Shown here: positions 26,301 through 35,300 of the stretch, piece by piece
Numbering within the stretch: the stretch's first letter is position 1
Layout: each line of letters begins with the position of its first letter
DNA from: Chimonanthus salicifolius
Lineage: Eukaryota > Streptophyta > Magnoliopsida > Laurales > Calycanthaceae
Reading direction: 5' to 3'
Assembly: GCA_013350335.1 (NCBI GenBank)
Contig: CM023541.1
Span: forward strand, 40,788,739 to 40,852,738
Length of the DNA stretch: 64,000 nucleotides
Notes under the pieces: generated by a model
The model's database searches: none
Told to the model about the DNA's origin: nothing
What the model saw: only the letters and a program-made list of their open reading frames with translations
Position numbers and translations under genes: made by a program

Positions 26301-29300
26301 AACGGACACGTGAAAAACAATAATATTTTTTTTCTCAACTCTGAAGTATGCACAACTCATAGTTCAAACACGTGACACCTACAAGTGTTGTAAGATCCCT
26401 ACGGATCCAAGGACTTATCGGACCCTTGATTTGATCGAACTGAATTATCAGCTATATACGTACTCCAATGGAGATCATATTCTGCGTAATTCTCAATTCA
26501 TTTATTTCATGGCACTAACCCAGTGCTATTCATGATATCACATCAAGATATTCTAATTATCCTATCGTAGGCCTCATCAATAAAATAGTTCTCATCTATC
26601 ACGGGTCTAGCCAATCACGGGTTTATACCAATTATGGGAACACCGTCAACCATGGGGTCAATGTCACACATGGGATAAACCTCAACCATGGGACCTATAC
26701 CCGAACATAAATACATCCCTCCTCGGGGACAATCCTCTAAATATGGGTCCAATCCTCTATGGAATCAATGCCCTCCGTGGGAATATCTATTCACGGTATA
26801 CAATACTCATCCATAGTCACAAAACCCTCCATGGGAATAACCATCCATGGGAAAATTATATCTATTCATAGAACCGTCATATCCACCATGAGACTAATAC
26901 GTCTACCATGGGACCACTATATCTATCATGGGGTCAATATGCCCACCATATAATTAATATCTAGGCAAGAATCCAATATGTCTACCATGGGAACAACATC
27001 CGTGGGATTCATCATCCATCCCTGGTAACTCTCCATTATTGAGTATCATCTATCCATGGATAATAACCATCCATGAATATAATCACTCCATGGGCATAAC
27101 TCATACATTCGTAGAACCAATATGTCTATCATAGGAACAATACGTCTACTATGGGACCAACATGTCCACCATAATACGAATACGTCTACCCTGGTAACAC
27201 TATCAATGAACATCATCTACCATGAGATCTTCATTCCATAGGAACAACACTCGAATGAATCACTACGTGACCGTGGCAACAATATCAAGTCATCATATCA
27301 TATCATAAGTATACCACGACCCCTAGCAAGACTTAGGGCCCATGACTTACTAAGCAGGAGACCCACGACTAGCGTGATCAAATCTACCTCGCCCTGCATC
27401 CCTTCACCTCATGGGTGATTCAGTTAAGCTCTAAGGCGGTCGGACCGCGTCTAACGAAGCTAGCACCACCCCTATGGGGTAAAATAATATCTAGCTCTAC
27501 GCATCAACGCACATCAAGTGTGCTAAATAGCCGTGAGAGTGCTCTTAGCGCGTAGCATGTGAGGGATCTACTCATCGACGGCAACCCTACGGGACCAAGT
27601 CTCCGTAGCTAGTCGACCCCATCATCCCAAATATCTCTTTGGAATGGTTAGTCAACCATCATAATCACGTAAGGGACGTACCCATACTGCGTCTCAATAT
27701 CAAATGACCAAATCACATATATATTTCAATGTCACAGTCTTCGTATGTTCATATCGAGGCTCCCATGGTCTCACGGCTACTCTAGGCCTTACTCATGGAA
27801 CCTATATACTTATCTCATCATTTTAACTATACAAAGTTGAGACACAATGATCTACTGATCGGACAGTTTCCTTTTTCAACGGACTGAGGCATAATGTTAT
27901 CAATATCACGTGAGGGACATACCTGTACCACATATCAATCATCAATATCACGTGAGGGACGCACCTATACCACGCCTCAATATAATCAATATCACGTGAG
28001 GGACATACCCATACTACGTCTCAATCATCAATATCATGTGAGGGACGCACCTATACCACGCCTCAATATAACCAATATCACGTGAGGGACGCACCCATAC
28101 CACGTCTCAATCATCAATATCACGTGAGGGACGTACTCATATCATGTCTCAATATAATCAAGTGACCTAGTCACATACATCTCAGTGCCAAAGTCCTCAT
28201 CTGTCCATCTTAAGAATTTTCACAGCTCTCTAGCCACTCTAGGCTTTACTCGAGTAACAAACATATATGTCTCATCATATTGGGACTCCCAAGGCATCAT
28301 AACCTCTTCAGGCCACCTTCGAGGGATCCAACATCTGCATTAGGGTCTATGTTAGGGAATGTATATCCCACCAATACTTTTCTACCCTTCACATTTGCTC
28401 AACATCTTACATCATCCTTAATATAAATGGAGGACACAATGCGTCTTTTGATTGAGCTGAGGCACAATGCTCTCAGTTGCCTACATACCACATAGTGGAT
28501 CAGATCAACCGTAGTTCATTATTTTCACATTTGGGTTGACATTAGGGAGTGGTCATACTTTTACTTTGGGAAAACCAAACAAGGCTTTCTTAGCATTTAC
28601 ATTGCATTCCATGCATTCTCAATCATGCTAGCCCATCCCCATTGTAGCACAAGTTAACTTCCCTTGGGTTCTTGACCTTAACTCACCCATATCACTTACT
28701 CTAACCATTTACCAAGTTCCTCTTCAAATCATGGAAATTCGTTCTACACATGGTTAGGTCAATCCACTACAACCATTATCAACATAGGTACTCACTAGTG
28801 ATGTACACATCATCAATTAACCCAAGCATGGCATTAAAACACATTTATCATGCTTATTATATGACTTACCCTTCTAAGAACTCACAATCATGAGAATTTA
28901 TTTGATACATACATTACTCATAACCATACACAAGTATGAGAAGTTATCAAGGCCCTATATTACATATCTTGGGCAATATTGATTTATCATACATTCTATC
29001 ATATTTTAACACATCGCAAATCTATGAAGTCTCAATTATAGTAAACCTCCAATCATAGGGTACTTGGAAAACTCATACATATGTATCTGATACTATATAT
29101 TCACATCAATCACACATAGACATAAAGAGGTCAAATCATAACCTTACCCAACTATGCATTGGAATGTGCACAAGGCAACATTCACTCGAACATATTATTA
29201 CATACCTTGTGAGCATGAAATTTTACAAGTATTCCCAATGCTCTAAGTGTATGCCCATTCTCCAATTTTATCCAATGTTATCAAACTCGAATCGTATCGA

Positions 29301-32300
29301 AATTGGTCTAAGCGTGTGAATCAAAAATCGTACGATTCATATATCCTCTTATTCCCATAACCATTTTGTTGACCTGGGCCATTACAACAGAAGAACCCAT
29401 AGGAAATACGAAAAATTGCTGTAAAACCTTGGATGAAAGTCCGAGATTGAAGAAGGAAGAAGAGAGGAGAAGTTCCACTACAGATGTCCTCAGATACAGT
29501 AACACCGGTGAAGAACAGTAAAATGGAAAAAAAACAAATCTCCTTAAAGCATCTAGGAGGTCGTTCTGGATGACACCATGTAGAAAATAATAATAGGGAA
29601 AAGAGAAGGAGAAAGAGAAAGTATGGAGAAGAAATATTCTCTCTATTGTATTGTATGTATAAACTGTCAGAGGTTACATGTGTCAATAATAAAAAGGGAG
29701 CCATTCACAGCTAAAAAGGAACAGAATAAAAGAATGATCAATTACAATGAATCATACAAAGAATGATCTATTACAATAAATCATATAAAGAATAATCAAT
29801 TACAATAAATCATACAACTAATGTAATAAACTAAGTTGACTTTCCAAAATAAAGTGATTCTAGACAACTCCATCCAGAAATGGGTCCCACATGATCAACT
29901 ATGTCCAAAGTGGGTCATGCAACACTCACCTCAAATGAAACTAGTTAAGTTCATTTGAAGAAATTGAAAAGAATGCAATTCCTAATGATAATTGAAATTT
30001 ATATAAATTTAAAAGCGCTGAATTGTAAAGAGGAAATGTAAACCACAATTTAATTCAATCAACTTTGAAAACTAGAATTCAAAGAAAGAACTTACAAGAA
30101 CTCAAATCCACACTTGGTTTTCTTGAATTCAAATTACAACTCCTAGACTTGCTGATAAAATTCGATGATCTACAAGTACTAGCAATGACCTCTATTTATA
30201 ATGTATGGAGGTGGAAAAAATGGAAAAAGATGTGCCACATAACATCAACCAAGGGAATGGAAGAAAACATACACCCAATCAAATTATGACACAGGACTAG
30301 TGATATGTCTCCACCAATCATGTGCCTTCCCTCCATGCCAATGCTTGGCTTGTGCTTCACATTTGGAGGTTCAAAGCTTGTTGGAGATACCTTACACGCC
30401 CATGCCCAATGAGAATTCGCCACATAGGAAGGTGATGTGGAGGAGAGAGCTACCACCCAATGGGAATTTGCCATCTTGGGGTGTGATGTGTTCTAACCAA
30501 TAGATTGCTTCCAAGTGGTATGTGCTTAAAATAGAACCCAAGGTGGAGTGAGAATCTTCAAGGAGTGTTCATGGACCACCATTAAGTGCATGCCCAAGTG
30601 GAGAGAGAAGCTAGCCTTGGAGTGAGTCTTCAAGGAGAGTCCATTGATCATCATTAAGTGCATACCCATGTGGAGAGAGTTGCCATTTTTGGAGACGTCT
30701 TCTCCTCTAAGCTTAAGAAATTCTTTTCCACACTATAATGCTAGGGTTTTGACCTAGCAACCCCACATGTGGGATCCATCATGCTCTTAAGTGGGCCCTA
30801 GGACCATGGATGGGGTTCATCTGCCTCAATGACACATTTTTAGGGCAAAAATTAGACGATTTAGATCCACCCTTGCCACAATAGAAAATCTTGTAGAATT
30901 GGCATGCAATTTGAGCATTGTTTTCGTCCACGGCTTCATCATCATGCCATCAGTGTCGATCAATCCATGCATGCTTCACGTGATGTTCATCCAGTGTGGA
31001 CTTTTTTTTTTCAAGATGGGTATCCTCGCCCCACAATGGAGGTGAGACTAAATCTAACGTGGTCTTTTTTTGTCTCAAGGTATGACATAGGACAAGGGGA
31101 TAGGGTAAATGCCTAATGTGGTTCCCTAAAATGAAAATTATAAACCTTAAGACTAATATGGGGCTGAAATTTAAGAATTAAATTAATAATCATGATTGTA
31201 GACTTTTCAAATCAATTTCGCAGACCAAAACTAGGTTTTTCTTCACCACCCTTGACTTGTTAACTAACAAGTTAGATATAATCTTCTAAATACTTCATCC
31301 TAGACTAATTGCTATTAATTGTTCCAAATTTTCCTCTAACTAGAGACACCAATAACAATCAGGTGCAACAGCAATGCATTGTGAGAGGTTTTTCTTATTG
31401 AAATGGTGACTAGACTTGAACCCAATCTTTTAAAAAAAAACTAAACTTGAACCCATAACCTTTTTGATGTGGAGCAGTTTCCATAATTAGGATTTTATTT
31501 TTACTTTGTTGGCATTATTGTATTTTTTTTAATTAAGAGTTTTAGTATATTTGGAATTTATTTAATTATTTAGGGGTAATTTAGTCTTTTTGTACTTAGG
31601 GGTATTTAGGTCATTTGAGAGTTGTGTTTATTATAAAGCCTTGTAAACCCTATTTTGGGAGTTAACGATTGATGAATGAAAATAATTTTGGAGCGATTCC
31701 TTTTGCGTGAGGCCCTTTTGGCATGAAGCCTGGCTTGAGGCCATCCTTCCATCTTCTTCAGGTACTTCTCTTCTCTTTTCTATCTTCTTTTTCTCCTCTC
31801 TTTTCCTGTTCTTTTCTTCTCCTAAATCCATTCTCTGTACTGTTGTACCATCTTGGGAACTCTTTCCTCTTCACCATCTCCAAAGCAGCCTAGATCTAAG
31901 CACCCTTGCTGCCGTAACACCTATATTCCCTCCCCCTTGTTTCCGCTCCTTCATAACTATGTCCCAAGCCTTCACCAATCCCTGTCAAACCCTTCCCACC
32001 TTACTGCTGCCATAACCCCTTTCTCCTAGCTTCCACCACCAACCATCTACACCAGATCTGCTACCGCACTCCTTTCCTTGCATCAGTGGCTTCCGCTGCC
32101 CCCTTTTTTGTGTCTTCTCGTACTGCCGCAAGTCCCTCTTCCAATTTCCCTTCTTTAGCATCACTTTCCCCTAAGTTATGATCGTTTACCCTAAACCAAA
32201 CCTTTCTTATAATTCCATCCATATCCCCTTTATTTTCAAGTAACGTGAGACCCATATGCCATTTAAAATTTGAACCCTTTTACTCCAATTAAATGCATCA

Positions 32301-35300
32301 TTGTTAATAATTGTGTGATTATTTGTTATAAATTTATATTAATTGATTGCTTAATTTCAGCTCATCTTTAGATTTAGGGTATATTATGTTCATCCTCCTA
32401 ATATTTAGGAAACCAAATTTAGGCATTTAGGGTCACCCTATACCTCGTCCTATATCAAATTGGTATTAAAGCCAGGTTGGGTTGTTTCCTTAAATACCAC
32501 GGTCTTGAGTTGCATCACATATAAAAAAAAAAATTAATTAATTAATTATAAAAAATTGCATTGCATTTTTATTTTTTGAAAAAAAAATGCATTATTATTA
32601 TAAAAAAAAAATTCTTTACATTCATTGCATTTAGAGTTAAGTCACATCATTTAGTGTGTCTTTCTGTGCATGCCCACATGTATTGGCCAAGAGCAGCAAC
32701 CCATTATGGACTTCACACCATTGACCAAGATCTTAGACGACATAAGTGCCTGCTTAACCCGTATGGAAACCAAGTTAGGTTTAGGGACAGTTTGTTGTCA
32801 CTGCCGAGGCTATGGGCATCTTGCTCATGAGTGCCCCACTCAGGTTAAGAAAGTTTGGTGTGTCCTCATACCTTCCCCATCCACAGATCCTATTCCGGTG
32901 TAAGTGTCACCCAGTCTATCTAAGTCTGTACATGCATCCGCACCACACATTCATGAATCGTACGCTGAAATTAAGTCACGTTAATGGATGCAATGAAAAA
33001 TATGAGTTTGCTACATATTCTCAATGTGAGTCCAAGGAAATTGATGTGGATAATAATGTGGTAGACCTCACACCCAACCCAGAACCAACACCTTCACCTC
33101 CAAGCGCCACTCCAAATTAGCATGACCCCGACCCACAGCCTGACATTCCCGACCCATCCCAGGGCCCATGCTATGCACCTGTTCATGATCCAGTGGTTTT
33201 ACCCACCAGTTTGACCCCACATCCGCCTCACCTTGACCCTCACATTGTCCTATCGTCCCCATCATCTAGCCCACTCTCACAATCTGGGATTCATTTCGAT
33301 CCAGACCATTACCTTGTCCCACCTATGCATCCTTCATCAGTCCGTCCTTCTTTGCCTTCCTTGTTTCCCAAAAGAGAAAAAATAGAATTTATCCTGGTAG
33401 AGGAAGATGTTTCCAACACTGCAGAAGGACACCACGTATATCTTGTGACGCGGAATACCAATTCCATGACTGGTGCCACTTGGTTGGCCGCGAGAGAGCC
33501 TCAGTGACTTGCTCTGAAGCTATTGGAGAGAGATCGGAGTCTTGTTTCATCGGAGGAGTATGTTGTTCACAATTTTCTGCTGCCGACACCCAGAGTTGTT
33601 CGTGACCTCCGTTTTGGTTTCTGAGTATACTATCGATGGCAGAGGAGAGTTCGACTGAAGACCTTACGCGCGCATATATCACTTGAAAACCCCACTCTGG
33701 GAAGATGTATGTGTGGGTTGATTTGTCTCACTTGTGCAGGCTACACTTTGAAGACCTCATACTGGGAAGGCGTACGTGTGATTTGGCTCACTTTCTTCTT
33801 GTCCGTTGGAACTCGAGGTCGAGTTTTTCTCAGATGGGGAGATTGATGCGGAGAAGTTTCCATAATTAGGATTTTATTTATACTTTATTGGCATTATTGT
33901 AATTTTTTTTATTAAGAGTTTTAGTTTATTTGGGATTTATTTAATTATTCAGGGGTAATTTAGTCTTGTTGTACTTAGGGGTATTTTGGTCATTTGAGAG
34001 TTGTGTTTATTATAAAGCCTGTAAACCCTAATTTGGGAGTTAACGATTGATAAATGACATTGAAGTTCTCTTCCGCTGCTTGTGCTACGAAAATAATTTA
34101 GGAGCGATTCCTTTGGCGTGAGGCCCTTTTGGCATGAAGCCTAGCGTGAGGCCCTTTTGGCGTGAAGCCTACATCCTTCCATCTTCTTCAAGGTACTTGT
34201 CTTCTCTTTTCTATCTTCTTTTTTTCCTCTCTTTTCCTTTTCTTTTCTTCTCCTAAATCCATTCTTTGTACTGTCGTACCATCTTGGGAACCCTTTCCTC
34301 TTCACCATCTCTGAAACAGCCTAGATCCAAGCTCCCTTGCTGCCGTAACACCTATATTCCCTCTCCCTTGTTTCCGCTCCTTCATAACTGTGTCCCAAGC
34401 CTTCACCGATCCCTGTCAAACCCTTCCCACCTTACTGCAGCCATAACCCCTTTCTCCTAGCTTCCACCACCAACCATCTACACCAGATCTGTTGCCGCAC
34501 TCCTTTCCTTGCATCAGTGGCTTCTGCTGCCCCCTTTTTTGTGTCTTCTCATACTGCCGCAAGTCCCTCTTCCAATTTCCTTTCTTTAGCATCACTTTCC
34601 CCTAAGTTATGATCGTTTACCCTAAACCAAATCTTTCTGATAATACCATCCATATCCCCTTTATTTTCACGTTACGTGAGACCCATATGCCATTTAAAAT
34701 TTGAACCCTTTTACTCCAATTGAATGCATCATTGTTAATAATTGTGTGATTATTTGTTATAAATTTATATTATTGATTTGCCTATATTAATTGATTGCTT
34801 AATTTCAGTTCATCTTTAGATTTAGGGTATATTATTTTCATCTCTCCTAATATTTAGGAAACCAAATTTAGGCACTTAGGGTCACCTTATACCTTGTCCT
34901 GCATCACTTTTGGTTGTGACAATGAACACTTACCAAGTGTGTTTTAGGCTCTTGTCATATTGAGAGAGACTAATCATAACCAAGATATTCCCAACTAACA
35001 GTGGAGTACAGGAAAGGAATGGCATTAGAGCCTTGCTGGGGAGGCAATATATGGATATTTATGCTAGTATCAAGCATTCTGATTATATCAAGATAATGCT
35101 TATGTTCATCAAAATTATGTACTTTCCACTTGTAGATGGTTTCACAGGGTAGGCAGCATGCATCTTAATAGCTTTCCTCTCAAACCAAAGTAGAATTGGT
35201 GAACAGAGGCAATTATGAGTTCTAACAGAGAGCACACATGTTTCAATTTACAGAGTTCATGGACAAAACGAGCAATAGAGGTTGACAGCCCTAAACCAAT

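Larger units (their letters stand above)
20347..29924 (-). mobile_element. Ty1/copia retrotransposon B with nested insertions
   Basis: LTRs 20347-20665 and 29579-29924 are flanked by a perfect 5-bp duplication ctcac (20342-20346, 29925-29929). The primer-binding-like TGGTGTCATCCAG lies inside the right LTR (29578-29566) and polypurine GAAGGGGAG inside the left (20674-20666). Minus-strand order: gag ([20 protein letters not shown], about 25655-25596; knuckle [19 protein letters not shown], 24467-24411), protease ([12 protein letters not shown], about 24215), integrase pieces (23400-22400), RT ([23 protein letters not shown], 21671-21369), RNase H and [12 protein letters not shown] (about 20750). 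Four later insertions interrupt it: LINE tails at 22711-23094 and 23465-23659, a MITE at 24789-25244 and a solo LTR at 26285-29386. Stops show it is inactive. Confidence 0.93.
31465..34906 (+). mobile_element. Non-autonomous LTR element with zinc knuckle and chromodomain-like ORF (copy 2)
   Basis: LTRs 31465-32457 and 33844-34906, TG...CA ended, with an exact 5-bp duplication ctttt (31460-31464, 34907-34911). The primer-binding sequence tggtattaaagcc starts at 32461, three bases after the LTR. A polypurine tract cagatggggaga lies at 33831-33842. The 1.4-kb interior has no protease, RT, RNase H or integrase. It encodes a CCHC knuckle, a Pro-rich stretch and the chromodomain-like [13 protein letters not shown], interrupted by stops. 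It sits in the 20.3-kb PRR intron, 347 bp from exon D. Confidence 0.9.

Noticed and set aside
25644..26360. 238-codon minus-strand frame
   Set aside because: It overlaps Copia B gag in another frame and crosses the solo-LTR boundary at 26285; not a gene.
27896..28165. Possible CRISPR-like array of regular repeats
   Set aside because: The units drift, lack distinct spacers and lie in a plant LTR; it is an ordinary tandem repeat.
20347..29924. Endogenous pararetrovirus
   Set aside because: Domain order is gag, protease, integrase, RT, RNase H with LTRs, which is Ty1/copia; no movement-protein or coat motif was seen.
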